Source: an uncultured Alphaproteobacteria bacterium
GTDB lineage: Bacteria > Pseudomonadota > Alphaproteobacteria > Rhodobacterales > Rhodobacteraceae
Length of the DNA: 41,784 bases
NCBI GenBank assembly: GCA_902530595.1
Contig: CACAAX010000013.1
Coordinates: 1-41,784, forward strand
Reading direction: 5' to 3'
The stretch's first letter is position 1. Every line of letters begins with the position of its first letter. This document shows, piece by piece, positions 1-8,496 of the stretch. Made by a program: the position numbers and the translations under genes. Below the pieces are notes generated by a model. It did no database searches. It was not told where the DNA came from and saw only the letters and a program-made list of their open reading frames with translations.

Positions 1-155
1 AAAATGTTGGTAGGCCAGATTTTTGGGGAGGTATACGCATTAAGCCAGTTCAAATTGAATTTTGGGCTGATGGACAATATAGACTGCATGATAGGTTTCT
101 GTGGGAAAGAAAGCTTGGAGAAAAGTCTTGGAGTGTTCGTAGGTTGTATCCTTAA
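1..155 (+). CDS. pdxH: Pyridoxamine 5'-phosphate oxidase, C-terminal fragment
   Basis: The window opens inside this gene; only about the last 50 codons (frame beginning at base 3) are present, ending at TAA 153-155. The fragment reads RPDFWGG near its start, then IEFW, RLHDR and a terminal RRLYP. These are the conserved C-terminal motifs of PdxH, the FMN enzyme that oxidises pyridoxine or pyridoxamine 5'-phosphate to pyridoxal 5'-phosphate. The Arg and His of RLHDR belong to the substrate site in this family. An overlapping longer reading frame (4-231) has no family resemblance and was set aside. Identification rests on motif recognition and is strong despite the short length. Confidence 0.88.
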   Translation, partial: NVGRPDFWGGIRIKPVQIEFWADGQYRLHDRFLWERKLGEKSWSVRRLYP

Positions 156-227
156 TTCTTTTACTGTTTTTTTTTTTAATTCTGATATACTTTATTCTAA
201 TTGTCCTTGTAGCGTAGGAGTGGCTGA

Positions 228-728
228 TTGAGTGTTAAATTGAAGGGAACAGTTAAGTGGTTCGACACTACAAAGGGGTTTGGTTTTTTACTTGTTGATG
301 ATGACAAGGGTGACGTCCTTCTGCATGCTAATGTATTAAGAAATTTTGGAAGAGGGTCGGTGGTTGAGGGTTCAACGGTAGAGTTTGAAGTTCAGGACAC
401 TGACAAGGGTAGACAGGTATCAATTATTCATAGCTTAGATGTTCCTAGCGAATCTACTGAGGGTTTCGAAGAGAGCGAGGAATTTGGCATACCAGATGTG
501 TCTGGAGTTGAGATGGTTCCAGCACGTGTTAAATGGTTTGATAAATCAAAGGGGTTCGGTTTCGCAAATGTTTACAAGTCGCATGAAGACATCTTTCTCC
601 ACATGGAGATCCTTAGGCATTTCGGTTTTTCTGATTTGCAAGCTGGAGAAGCTGTGGTTCTTCAAGTAGTGGACGGTCCAAGAGGAAAAATGGCTGGAGC
701 TGTGCACTCTTGGGATAATATCACTTGA
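228..728 (+). CDS. Double cold-shock-domain protein (CspA family)
   Basis: This 166-residue protein contains two cold-shock domains, about residues 3-66 and 97-163, joined by an acidic linker rich in Glu and Ser. Each domain has the RNA-binding signature: [12 protein letters not shown] in the first and [12 protein letters not shown] in the second, with matching downstream D-[IV]-[FL]-[LH]-H segments. The start is TTG at 228, supported by AGGAG at 216-220, seven bases upstream. Two-domain Csp proteins are common in Alphaproteobacteria and act as single-stranded RNA or DNA chaperones in cold or stationary phase; the role here is inferred. It follows pdxH by about 70 bases on the same strand, and a second, single-domain csp lies at 21167. 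Confidence 0.92.
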   Translation: MSVKLKGTVKWFDTTKGFGFLLVDDDKGDVLLHANVLRNFGRGSVVEGSTVEFEVQDTDKGRQVSIIHSLDVPSESTEGFEESEEFGIPDVSGVEMVPARVKWFDKSKGFGFANVYKSHEDIFLHMEILRHFGFSDLQAGEAVVLQVVDGPRGKMAGAVHSWDNIT

Positions 729-788
729 AAGATAGCTATTTTTGGTCCAACAATGGGGCACGAAGTTTGCATAATTTCCGATGATTCG

Positions 789-865
789 CGGGGCGTGGCG
801 CAGCCTGGTAGCGCGACGGTTTTGGGTACCGTAGGTCGTGAGTTCGAATCTCGCCGCCCCGACCA
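789..865 (+). tRNA. tRNA-Pro, anticodon UGG
   Basis: This 77-base cloverleaf has acceptor arms CGGGGCG (789-795) and CGCCCCG pairing over seven bases, a D-arm with CAGCCTGGTAGCG, and an anticodon stem ACGGT/ACCGT around the loop TTTGGGT with anticodon TGG. The T-arm is GTTCGAATC. The discriminator A is followed by an encoded CCA at 863-865. It reads CCA/CCG-type proline codons. A 9-base sequence at its 3' end is repeated just downstream. Confidence 0.96.
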
Positions 866-887
866 CCTAACAAGGCGAGACCACCTA
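861..887. repeat. Short direct repeat overlapping the tRNA-Pro 3' end
   Basis: The 9-mer GACCACCTA occurs at 861-869, including the tRNA CCA end, and again at 879-887. It is too short to call an attachment site, and no integrase lies in the window. The repeat itself is certain; any function is not. Confidence 0.4.
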
Positions 888-911
888 GGGTCGAGAATAA
901 AACTTATTTAA

Positions 912-1090
912 AAACAACAGCTTTTTTTAAAGAATGGATGTCAACAAAAAAATTTTTGTTTTTTTAAAAAATTTTTGTTGACCAGAGGGTGCATTATCGC
1001 GCAAGTTGTAGGTCAGGCATAAAAAACATCAAGATGTAGTATGTTGGGTAGCAACAATTAAATTGCTGCGTTTGCACAAAGCTGTTGTTT
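912..1090. repeat. 13-bp inverted repeat framing the nrdJ leader
   Basis: AAACAACAGCTTT at 912-924 is exactly complementary to AAAGCTGTTGTTT at 1078-1090, enclosing about 150 bases just upstream of nrdJ (ATG at 1133). Inside lie another 11-bp inverted repeat (940-982) and an imperfect 9-bp palindrome GCAACAATT/AATTGCTGC (1051-1069, one mismatch). The arms could close a long structured leader RNA or be separate protein sites. I find no B12-box or NrdR-box consensus here. The repeats are seen directly; regulation of nrdJ is inference. Confidence 0.5.
940..982. repeat. AT-rich inverted repeat, possible terminator or operator
   Basis: GTCAACAAAAA at 940-950 pairs perfectly with TTTTTGTTGAC at 972-982. 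The 21-base loop is itself T-run then A-run and can extend the pairing. It lies 75 bases after tRNA-Pro and 150 bases before nrdJ. It could end tRNA transcription on either strand, or be a site for a DNA-binding protein. It is not followed by a clean T-run, so it is not a textbook terminator. Confidence 0.4.
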
Positions 1091-1132
1091 GGTCAACTAA
1101 CCATCGTAGAAAAAAATTTGGGGACGAGCATT

Positions 1133-4100
1133 ATGAAATTCGAACGAAAAAACACCGTTGAAGGCAGAGAAATCTATGAGAACATGGGTTTCAAAATAAC
1201 TGATTCTGAGATCAGAAACCCAGATGGGTCAATTGTGTTTAGCGCAAAGAACATTGAAATTCCGGAAGCTTGGAGCCAAGTTGCCGCTGATGTATTAGCG
1301 CAAAAATATTTCAGAAAAGCGGGTGTTCCAAAAATACTGAAGAAAGTTTACGAAGAAGGAGTGCCAGTTTTTCTACAACGAAGCGTCGAAGACAAAGACG
1401 CGTTGGGGAAGTTAGACCCTGACCAAAGGTATTCCAGCGAGACGACTGCAACACAGGTCTTTGACCGACTGGTTGGTGCTTGGGCATATTGGGGCTGGAA
1501 AGGGAATTACTTCGATAGCGAAGTTGATGCGAGAATTTATTACGATGAGATGAGGTATATACTCGCCAACCAGATGGGAGCACCTAACTCTCCACAGTGG
1601 TTTAATACTGGGTTGCATTGGGCTTATGGGATTGATGGTCCAAGTCAGGGCCATTTTTATGTGGATTACAAGACACACAAATTGACGATGTCTAAATCAG
1701 CATATGAGCATCCCCAACCGCACGCATGTTTTATTCAATCAATCCAAGACGATTTGGTGAACGAAGGCGGAATAATGGATTTGTGGAAAAGGGAGGCAAG
1801 ACTATTTAAGTATGGCTCCGGAACGGGAACAAACTTCTCAACATTGAGGGGTAGCGCTGAAGGTTTAACAGGTGGAGGAAAGTCTTCGGGACTGATGTCT
1901 TTTTTAAAAATAGGTGATCGATCCGCAGGCGCGATAAAATCGGGAGGGACAACAAGGCGAGCCGCAAAAATGGTAATATGCGATGTAGATCACCCTGATA
2001 TCGAGGAATTCATAAATTGGAAAGTAATTGAAGAGCAAAAGGTAGCAGCGTTGGTTGCAGGGTCAAAGCTACACGAAAAAATGCTTAACAAGATCTTCGC
2101 CGCTGTCGATGCCGAGGATATCGATAAAAAAAATGGCACAAACCCAAAGCTTAACAAAGAACTCAATAAAGCAATCAGAGAAGCGCGTCAAAGTATGATA
2201 CCCGATACTTACATAAATAGAATATTGGAATACGCAAGACAAGGATATAAAGAGATAACTTTTCCGACCTATGACACTGATTGGGACTCTGAAGCATATT
2301 TGACTGTATCGGGCCAAAACTCAAATAATTCAGTGAGAGTGACAGACAGATTTTTAAAAGCCGTAAAAGAAAATAAAGATTGGGAACTTTTAAAAAGAAC
2401 AGATGGCAAAGCACTTAAAAAGGTCAAAGCACGAGAACTGTGGGATCAGATATCACATGCAGCATGGTCCTGTGCGGATCCGGGTATCCAATATCATGAC
2501 ACCATCAATGCGTGGCATACTTGTCCAGCGGATGGAAATATAAGAGCTTCTAATCCGTGTTCTGAATATATGTTTCTTGATGACACAGCTTGTAACTTGG
2601 CGTCAATCAATCTCCTAAAGTATTTGAAAGAAGGTAAGTTTGACCACGATAGATTTACGCATTCGGTTGAACTATGGACCCTGAGTTTAGAGATCTCAGT
2701 TATGATGGCACAATTTCCCAGCAAGGAAATAGCGGAGGGGTCTTTTGACTATAGAACTCTTGGGTTAGGTTATGCTAATCTTGGGGGGTTACTAATGAAT
2801 ATGGGACTATCGTATGATAGTAAAGAAGGTAGAGCTATTTGCGGAGCAATAACCGCTTTAATGACAGGTACCTCATATAAAACATCAGCAAAACTGGCCG
2901 GAGAGGTTGGATCGTTTAAAAGATACACAAAAAATAAAAAGCACATGCTGAGAGTTATAAAAAATCACAAGAGGGCAGCATTTGGCAATAACAGTGGTTA
3001 CGATGAGGTGAATGTGAATCCGGTGCCTCTAGATATAAAGAATTGCCCAGACTCAAGTCTCGTTGCCGTCGCTCAAGAGGAGTGGACACAAGCATTGTCT
3101 CTTGGAGAAAAGCATGGGTTTAGAAATGCGCAGGTTTCCGTGATTGCGCCTACTGGAACGATTGGTCTGATAATGGATTGTGATACAACAGGAATTGAGC
3201 CAGACTTTGCCTTGGTTAAGTTCAAGAAGCTTGCAGGAGGTGGATATTTTAAAATAATAAACCAATCAGTGCCTAGCGCGCTAAAAGTACTTGGGTACGA
3301 TCAAGAAAAAATCGACTCCATAGTTAATTACGCTGTTGGCAATGGAACTTTAGAAAACTGCCCAAAAATAAATGCTACTTCCTTGGTAGGACACGGGTTC
3401 TCTTCTAAAGAAATTGAAAAAATTGAAAGAGCTCTGCCGACTGCCTTTGATATTAAGTTTGTTTTCAATCAATGGACATTGGGCCAAGAATTTTGTCGAG
3501 ATACACTCGGAGTACCGATGGACAAACTCAATGACCCGAGCTTTAGTCTATTAGCACACCTAGGCTTTAGTAACGAAGATATATCGCGAGCAAATGATTA
3601 TGTTTGTGGAACAATGACTTTAGAAGGCGCTCCATTTCTTGAAGAAACACACCTTCCAGTTTTTGATTGCGCTAATCCTTGTGGAAAGAAAGGGAAAAGA
3701 TATCTTTCAGTTGAGAGCCACATTTACATGATGGCTGCTGCACAATCATTTATTTCTGGAGCTATTTCAAAAACAATAAATATGCCAGGAGATTCATCTA
3801 TAAAGGATTGTAAGGACGCCTATGAATTAAGCTGGTCCTTGGGGGTTAAGGCTAATGCGCTATATAGAGATGGTTCAAAGCTTTCCCAACCTTTGTCGTC
3901 AGCATTAATTGAAGATGAATCTGATGAGCTGGGAGAAAATATAATTCCAGAACCTAATGCTCAAAAAGTGTTGGAACAGATTGTCTACAAAGAAATAGTA
4001 AAAGGTCGATCAAAACTTCCTGAGAGACGGAAGGGATATACACAAAAAGCAGTTGTAGGAGGACATAAAGTTTACCTTCGTACAGGAGAATATGGTGATG

Positions 4101-4726
4101 GAAAACTAGGAGAGATTTTCATAGACATGCACAAAGAAGGCGCTGCTTTTAGAGCTATGATGAACAACTTCGCTATCGCGGTCTCGGTAGGGTTACAATA
4201 CGGTGTACCTCTTGATGAGTTTGTAGAGGCTTTTACGTTCACTAGATTTGAACCTGCTGGGCTTGTGCAAGGTAACGACACAATTAGAAATGCGACTTCA
4301 ATTTTGGATTATATTTTTAGAGAGCTGGCTATATCTTATCTAGATAGAACAGATTTGGCTCATACCATACCTGAAGATAATCTCGATACGTTAGGCGATA
4401 AAGTAGAGGCTAGTATAGCCTCTAAGGACCTTGGTGTAGGAGGAACAGAGGATTCTCTTGAAATGATTAAAGAGCTTTCTAGCTCAGGCTATCTAAGAAA
4501 AAGATTTCCAACGGTGAGTGATAAGCCTCAAGAGAAGGTGGTAGCCTCAGGTAATTTAAAAGGTGCTAACGTAAAAGGATCTCTACAAGTTTCAGATCAA
4601 ATAACGAAAGCAAAGATGCAAGGATATGAAGGCGACCCCTGCAATGAATGTGGTAATTTCACATTGGTGAGAAATGGTACTTGTTTAAAATGCAACACGT
4701 GCGGGAGTACCTCTGGTTGCAGTTAA
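1133..4726 (+). CDS. nrdJ: Vitamin B12-dependent ribonucleotide reductase (class II)
   Basis: This 1197-residue class II reductase makes deoxyribonucleotides with adenosylcobalamin, so it needs no oxygen or iron cofactor. N474-x-C476-x-E478 in the NPCSE motif is the radical-site triad of the family. C199 (HACFIQ) and C487 (DTACNLA) fit the active-site redox pair. The C-terminal tail has a cluster of paired cysteines ([16 protein letters not shown]), the mobile thiol/zinc-type tail of long alphaproteobacterial NrdJ. I chose ATG 1133 because GGGGA at 1120-1124 precedes it and MKFERK matches relatives; an upstream TTG at 1085 would add 16 unconserved residues. No other reductase class is in the window. 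It ends 5 bases from the convergent ilvH stop. Confidence 0.97.
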   Translation: MKFERKNTVEGREIYENMGFKITDSEIRNPDGSIVFSAKNIEIPEAWSQVAADVLAQKYFRKAGVPKILKKVYEEGVPVFLQRSVEDKDALGKLDPDQRYSSETTATQVFDRLVGAWAYWGWKGNYFDSEVDARIYYDEMRYILANQMGAPNSPQWFNTGLHWAYGIDGPSQGHFYVDYKTHKLTMSKSAYEHPQPHACFIQSIQDDLVNEGGIMDLWKREARLFKYGSGTGTNFSTLRGSAEGLTGGGKSSGLMSFLKIGDRSAGAIKSGGTTRRAAKMVICDVDHPDIEEFINWKVIEEQKVAALVAGSKLHEKMLNKIFAAVDAEDIDKKNGTNPKLNKELNKAIREARQSMIPDTYINRILEYARQGYKEITFPTYDTDWDSEAYLTVSGQNSNNSVRVTDRFLKAVKENKDWELLKRTDGKALKKVKARELWDQISHAAWSCADPGIQYHDTINAWHTCPADGNIRASNPCSEYMFLDDTACNLASINLLKYLKEGKFDHDRFTHSVELWTLSLEISVMMAQFPSKEIAEGSFDYRTLGLGYANLGGLLMNMGLSYDSKEGRAICGAITALMTGTSYKTSAKLAGEVGSFKRYTKNKKHMLRVIKNHKRAAFGNNSGYDEVNVNPVPLDIKNCPDSSLVAVAQEEWTQALSLGEKHGFRNAQVSVIAPTGTIGLIMDCDTTGIEPDFALVKFKKLAGGGYFKIINQSVPSALKVLGYDQEKIDSIVNYAVGNGTLENCPKINATSLVGHGFSSKEIEKIERALPTAFDIKFVFNQWTLGQEFCRDTLGVPMDKLNDPSFSLLAHLGFSNEDISRANDYVCGTMTLEGAPFLEETHLPVFDCANPCGKKGKRYLSVESHIYMMAAAQSFISGAISKTINMPGDSSIKDCKDAYELSWSLGVKANALYRDGSKLSQPLSSALIEDESDELGENIIPEPNAQKVLEQIVYKEIVKGRSKLPERRKGYTQKAVVGGHKVYLRTGEYGDGKLGEIFIDMHKEGAAFRAMMNNFAIAVSVGLQYGVPLDEFVEAFTFTRFEPAGLVQGNDTIRNATSILDYIFRELAISYLDRTDLAHTIPEDNLDTLGDKVEASIASKDLGVGGTEDSLEMIKELSSSGYLRKRFPTVSDKPQEKVVASGNLKGANVKGSLQVSDQITKAKMQGYEGDPCNECGNFTLVRNGTCLKCNTCGSTSGCS

Positions 4727-4731
4727 AAACG

Positions 4732-5298
4732 CTAGTTAGAATTGTCGCCTCTAAGTAACGCAACAATTCCTGTTCTGGCTATTTCTTTGAGACCTAAAGG
4801 AGCCATTAGCTCGGCAAATGCGTCTATCTTCTCTGACGTGCCCGTTAGCTCGAAAGTAAAGCTTTTCAGAGTGCTGTCCACAACTTTTGCCCTAAAAACG
4901 TCCGCAAGCCTTAAAGACTCCACTCGCTGATTGCCATTTCCAACAACCTTAAATATTGCAAGTTCTCTTTGAACCGCCTTGCCTTTAAGGGTGAGATCTA
5001 TCACCTCATGCACTGGAACCATTCTGTTCAGTTGTGCTTTAATTTGATTTACAACTTTTGGAGTTCCTGTTGTAACTATTGTAATTCTAGATCTATGTCC
5101 ATTGGGATCCACCTCGGCCACAGTTAAACTGTCAATGTTATAGCCTCTGCCAGAAAATAAGCCAATAACCCTTGCCAAAACACCAGATTCGTTATCAACA
5201 ATAATCGAAAGAGTATGTGCTGCTTCATAGTCGAGATTAGGATCCCTGAGATTGTAAGCGCTTTGTTTATTTACCCCTTTTTTCAACTTCAAAGACAT
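4732..5298 (-). CDS. ilvH: Acetolactate synthase small (regulatory) subunit
   Basis: This 188-residue protein is the regulatory partner of IlvB in the first common step of valine, leucine and isoleucine synthesis. An N-terminal ACT domain (about residues 27-100) shows HTLSIIVDNESGVLARVIGLFSGRGYNI, the family's hallmark segment in two parts, followed by a second ferredoxin-like domain ending in GLKEIARTGIVALLRG. ACT domains of IlvH bind valine for feedback inhibition. The gene starts 24 bases after the ilvB stop, so the two are almost surely co-transcribed and made in complex. Length is slightly above the usual 160-170 because of a short N-terminal extension. Confidence 0.96.
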   Translation of the reverse strand: MSLKLKKGVNKQSAYNLRDPNLDYEAAHTLSIIVDNESGVLARVIGLFSGRGYNIDSLTVAEVDPNGHRSRITIVTTGTPKVVNQIKAQLNRMVPVHEVIDLTLKGKAVQRELAIFKVVGNGNQRVESLRLADVFRAKVVDSTLKSFTFELTGTSEKIDAFAELMAPLGLKEIARTGIVALLRGDNSN

Positions 5299-5322
5299 TT
5301 TTCTAAGCTCTTTCTATATTAG

Positions 5323-7083
5323 TTAGACCAATACAGCACCATCATCTGAGATACTGTTTTTTTCAGTTTGTTCCCCAAGAATCATTTCATTATGGGCTTT
5401 CCCAGATGGAATCATAGGAAAACAATTTTCATGTTTTTCAACTAAGCAATCGAATATTACTGGGCCAGGACACTCAATCATTTCTCGGATACCATCGTCC
5501 AGCCTAGCAGGATCTTCGCATCTTATGCCTTTTATTCCGTATGCCTCTGCAAGCTTAACAAAATCTGGCAAAGCATCGGACCAACTATGAGAATAACGTT
5601 CTCCATGTAGTAGTTCCTGCCACTGTCTTACCATACCCAGTCTCTCATTATTTAGAATAAATTGTTTTACGGGTAATCGGTATTGTACCGCTGTTCCTAA
5701 TTCCTGCATATTCATTAGCCAACTTGCCTCTCCAGCGACATTTATCACAAGAGAGTTTGGATGGGCAATTTGAATTCCGATCGATGCTGGGAAACCATAC
5801 CCCATAGTTCCTAATCCTCCCGATGTCATCCATCGATTAGGCTCCTCAAATCCCATAAATTGCGCAGCCCACATTTGGTGTTGACCAACTTCAGTCGATA
5901 CAAATCGACTGTAAGACTTAGTCAGTTCTTCTAATCTTTGAACAGCATATTGGGGCTTTATAACATTTGAAGAGTTCTCGTACCCAAGCGATTTCACCCC
6001 TTTCCAATCATTTATGGACTTCCACCAAGCGCTTAATTTTTTCTTATTTACCTTAGAACCTCTCTCCTTCCACCTAGCAATTAGCGTGCTTAATATACGC
6101 GAAACATCACCAATTAATGGCGCTTCTACAGTGATATTTTTATTTATCGAAGATGGATCAATGTCTATATGAACTTTATACGAGTTGGGGCTAAAAGCAT
6201 CAATTCTTCCTGTTATCCGGTCGTCGAAGCGAGCGCCAATACAAAGCATAAAGTCACAATCATGCATAGACATATTCGCTTCATAAGTTCCATGCATCCC
6301 TAACATCCCCAACCAGTTTTTTCCTGAAGCAGGATAACTACCCAACCCCATAAGGGTAGAAGTTATGGGAAAATTTGTACCTGCAACCAAATTTCTGAGT
6401 GAATTTACTGCAGATTGACCAGAATTTATAACACCACCTCCACTGTAAATTATTGGCCTTTCCGCAAGTTCTAATCTATTAATTGCTTCATCCAACATAT
6501 TGAGATCAATAGGTGGTTCTTTCTTAATAAAGTCCCTTTTTATTTCGTTTTTCTTAGTGTAGCGGCCAGAAGCAAACTGAACATCTTTTGGAACATCTAC
6601 CAAAACAGGCCCAGGCCTACCACTACCTGCAACTTCAAAGGCTTTGTGTATAGTTTCTGCCAGCTTGTTTGTATCTTTAACAAGCCAGTTATGTTTTGTG
6701 CAGGGTCTAGTAATACCCACGGTATCTGCTTCCTGGAAAGCGTCATTTCCTATCATAAAAGTTGGCACTTGACCACTAATTACCACTATTGGCACGCTGT
6801 CCATAAGGGCATCTGTAAGTCCTGTAACTGAATTTGTAGCACCAGGTCCAGAGGTAACGAAAACCACCCCGATTTTTCCGGTGGATCTTGCGTATCCTTC
6901 GGCAGCATGTGTAGCGGCTTGCTCGTGTCTAACAAGAATATGTTTTATTTTCTTTTGCTGAAATAGTTCGTCATAAATTGGCAGAATCGCCCCCCCAGGA
7001 TATCCAAAAACTGTATCCACACCCTGATCAATCAAAGCTTTTATTACTATCTCTGCACCAGTAATTTTATTTGCCTGTGTCAT
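5323..7083 (-). CDS. ilvB: Acetolactate synthase large (catalytic) subunit
   Basis: This 586-residue ThDP enzyme condenses pyruvate with pyruvate or 2-oxobutyrate. The N-terminal pyrimidine-binding domain carries the catalytic Glu54 in VRHEQAATHAAEGYAR; the middle domain binds FAD; the C-terminal domain carries the ThDP-metal motif. That motif normally begins GDG or GDA, but here reads GEAS with Glu452 in place of the metal-binding Asp, ending at N478-N479, 27 residues on. The codon is GAG at 5730-5728, so it is unambiguous. From memory the same Glu occurs in Rhodobacterales relatives, so activity is probably retained. It is the first gene of ilvB-ilvH; a 265-base divergent spacer separates it from dctP. 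I see no leader peptide attenuator. Confidence 0.96.
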   Translation of the reverse strand: MTQANKITGAEIVIKALIDQGVDTVFGYPGGAILPIYDELFQQKKIKHILVRHEQAATHAAEGYARSTGKIGVVFVTSGPGATNSVTGLTDALMDSVPIVVISGQVPTFMIGNDAFQEADTVGITRPCTKHNWLVKDTNKLAETIHKAFEVAGSGRPGPVLVDVPKDVQFASGRYTKKNEIKRDFIKKEPPIDLNMLDEAINRLELAERPIIYSGGGVINSGQSAVNSLRNLVAGTNFPITSTLMGLGSYPASGKNWLGMLGMHGTYEANMSMHDCDFMLCIGARFDDRITGRIDAFSPNSYKVHIDIDPSSINKNITVEAPLIGDVSRILSTLIARWKERGSKVNKKKLSAWWKSINDWKGVKSLGYENSSNVIKPQYAVQRLEELTKSYSRFVSTEVGQHQMWAAQFMGFEEPNRWMTSGGLGTMGYGFPASIGIQIAHPNSLVINVAGEASWLMNMQELGTAVQYRLPVKQFILNNERLGMVRQWQELLHGERYSHSWSDALPDFVKLAEAYGIKGIRCEDPARLDDGIREMIECPGPVIFDCLVEKHENCFPMIPSGKAHNEMILGEQTEKNSISDDGAVLV

Positions 7084-7267
7084 ATTAAAGTCTCTTTGAT
7101 TAAAAACATTGTTTAGACTATGACTTTAAGGCAAGAGTTCTTTTTTTTAAAGAGTTTATTTAAATTTTGATTTTAACTTATGTAAAGTTCGAAAGTACCA
7201 TTTTCTAGCGTACAAGGTTCTTAAAGGTATGCACTGTTAATATATCGGATGTAAATATTTTATGTGC

Positions 7268-7296
7268 TTGATATTAAATACCAACTAGGCTATATA
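7268..7296 (+). promoter_or_regulatory. Predicted sigma-70 promoter for the TRAP operon
   Basis: TTGATA at 7268-7273 and TATATA at 7291-7296 are separated by exactly 17 bases, close to the sigma-70 consensus, and lie about 50 bases upstream of dctP. Transcription would start near 7303. The rest of the 7084-7348 spacer is AT-rich and must also hold the divergent ilvB promoter, which I could not place confidently. Confidence 0.45.
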
Positions 7297-7348
7297 AGGA
7301 GGTTATTTAATTAGTTTATTTACAATCAACAACATGTTTGGAGGAAAT

Positions 7349-8446
7349 ATGAAACGACGTGATTTTATAACTAAGGCGGGGCTTGGAACCGCTGCGGTAG
7401 CTGGCGCTACATTAGCAGCACCAGCTTTAGCTCAAGAGAGAAAAGTTCTCACCTGCGTGTCAAGTTGGGGAAGAGACTTCCCTGGACTCGGAACTTCAGC
7501 TCAGCGATTAATGGAAAGAATTACTCAGCTGTCTGAAGGACGTTTGACAATGGAATACTTTGCTGGTGGAGAAAAAGTTGGTGCTTTGGACGTTTTTGAT
7601 GAAGTTGCCTCCGGAAACTCTTCTTGTTACATTTCTGCCGACTATTACTATACAGGAAAACATCCTGGGTTGGCATATTGGACATCAGTCCCATTTGGTA
7701 TGACTGCCCCTGAGTGGTGCGCATGGGTCAAGTTTGGCGGAGGCCAAGCACTGTGGGATGAGGTATCTGGAGAATTTGGAATTAAGGCAATTACGTGCGG
7801 GTCGACTGGAACTCAAGCTGGTGGATGGTTCAACAAAGAAATAAACAGCGCTGACGACCTTAAAGGTTTAAAGATGCGTATACCCGGACTTGGAGGTCAA
7901 GTTATTTCAAAGCTGGGTGGAACTACTGTTACTCTACCAGGAAGCCAGATTTACGAAAATCTAGTGTCAGGAGCTATTGATGCAACTGAGTGGGTTGGTC
8001 CATATAATGACTATTTCCAAAAGTTTTACGAAGCTGCAAAGTTTTATTACACAGGTGGTATGCATGAGCCGGGCGGAGGACTATCATTTGGCTTTAATGC
8101 AAGCCTATGGGGTAGCTTGTCAGAATGGGAAAAGCAACTGCTTACTACATGCGCCTATGAGGAGCAAGCCAATCAATATGAGGAAGCACTTGCAAGAAAT
8201 GGTGAATATCTAGGAAAACTGATCAATGATCATGGTGTCGAAGTGAAATCTTTCCCTGACGAAGTATGGGATTCATTCGGCGAAGCATCTGCAGAGGTTT
8301 ATGAAGAGGTTAGAGATCACAGCGCATTGGCTAAGAAGATTGACGATGCATTTCAAAAAGCTCTGAAAGAGATTGGTGGAACAATAGCCCAGTTCGAGGG
8401 AACTTTTGTTAATCAACGAAACAGAGTTCTTGGCTTAGAGGCTTAA
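7349..8446 (+). CDS. dctP: TRAP transporter substrate-binding protein, 2-oxo-acid (TakP-like) type
   Basis: This 365-residue periplasmic protein captures a small organic acid for the DctQM permease. It starts at ATG 7349 with GGAGG at 7340-7344; an upstream in-frame ATG at 7334 would sit inside the ribosome site. The first 28 residues are a Tat-type signal (KRRDF, then an Ala-rich hydrophobic stretch ending APALAQE), implying export folded. Segments GTQAGGWFNKEI, MRIPGLGG, GAIDATEWVGPYND and MHEPGGG match the TakP family, whose members bind pyruvate and other 2-oxo monocarboxylates; the Arg of MRIPG and the Glu/Trp of TEWVG are the ligand-site landmarks. The precise substrate is inferred only. 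It is separated from dctQ by a strong hairpin. Confidence 0.93.
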   Translation: MKRRDFITKAGLGTAAVAGATLAAPALAQERKVLTCVSSWGRDFPGLGTSAQRLMERITQLSEGRLTMEYFAGGEKVGALDVFDEVASGNSSCYISADYYYTGKHPGLAYWTSVPFGMTAPEWCAWVKFGGGQALWDEVSGEFGIKAITCGSTGTQAGGWFNKEINSADDLKGLKMRIPGLGGQVISKLGGTTVTLPGSQIYENLVSGAIDATEWVGPYNDYFQKFYEAAKFYYTGGMHEPGGGLSFGFNASLWGSLSEWEKQLLTTCAYEEQANQYEEALARNGEYLGKLINDHGVEVKSFPDEVWDSFGEASAEVYEEVRDHSALAKKIDDAFQKALKEIGGTIAQFEGTFVNQRNRVLGLEA

Positions 8447-8453
8447 AATTATT

Positions 8454-8482
8454 AAAGGCGAGCAACAACGTTGCTCGCCTTT
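8454..8482 (+). terminator. Intra-operon hairpin between dctP and dctQ
   Basis: AAAGGCGAGCAA (8454-8465) pairs perfectly with TTGCTCGCCTTT (8471-8482) around a 5-base loop, starting 8 bases after the dctP stop and ending 14 bases before the dctQ start. The stem is GC-rich against an AT-rich background. It most likely lowers transcription of the permease genes relative to the binding protein, or protects the dctP message from 3' decay, so that more binding protein than permease is made. It has only a short T tract, consistent with partial termination. Confidence 0.8.
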
Positions 8483-8496
8483 ATTGCAGGTATTAA

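Noticed and set aside
4-231. 75-codon plus-strand frame at the window start
   Set aside because: It overlaps, in another frame, the clear C-terminus of pdxH and has no family-like features.
546-866. 106-codon minus-strand frame across the csp end and the tRNA
   Set aside because: It runs antisense through tRNA-Pro and the cold-shock gene; its N-terminal residues are a typical translation artefact of a tRNA.
1085-1132. Upstream TTG start for nrdJ
   Set aside because: It would add 16 residues that lie within the inverted-repeat arm; the ATG at 1133 has a proper ribosome site and family-like N-terminus.
866-1132. Cobalamin riboswitch before nrdJ
   Set aside because: I looked for the conserved B12-box and did not find it; the leader has other inverted repeats only.
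7084-7330. Leader peptide attenuator upstream of ilvB
   Set aside because: No short frame rich in Leu, Ile or Val codons followed by a terminator hairpin was found on the minus strand.
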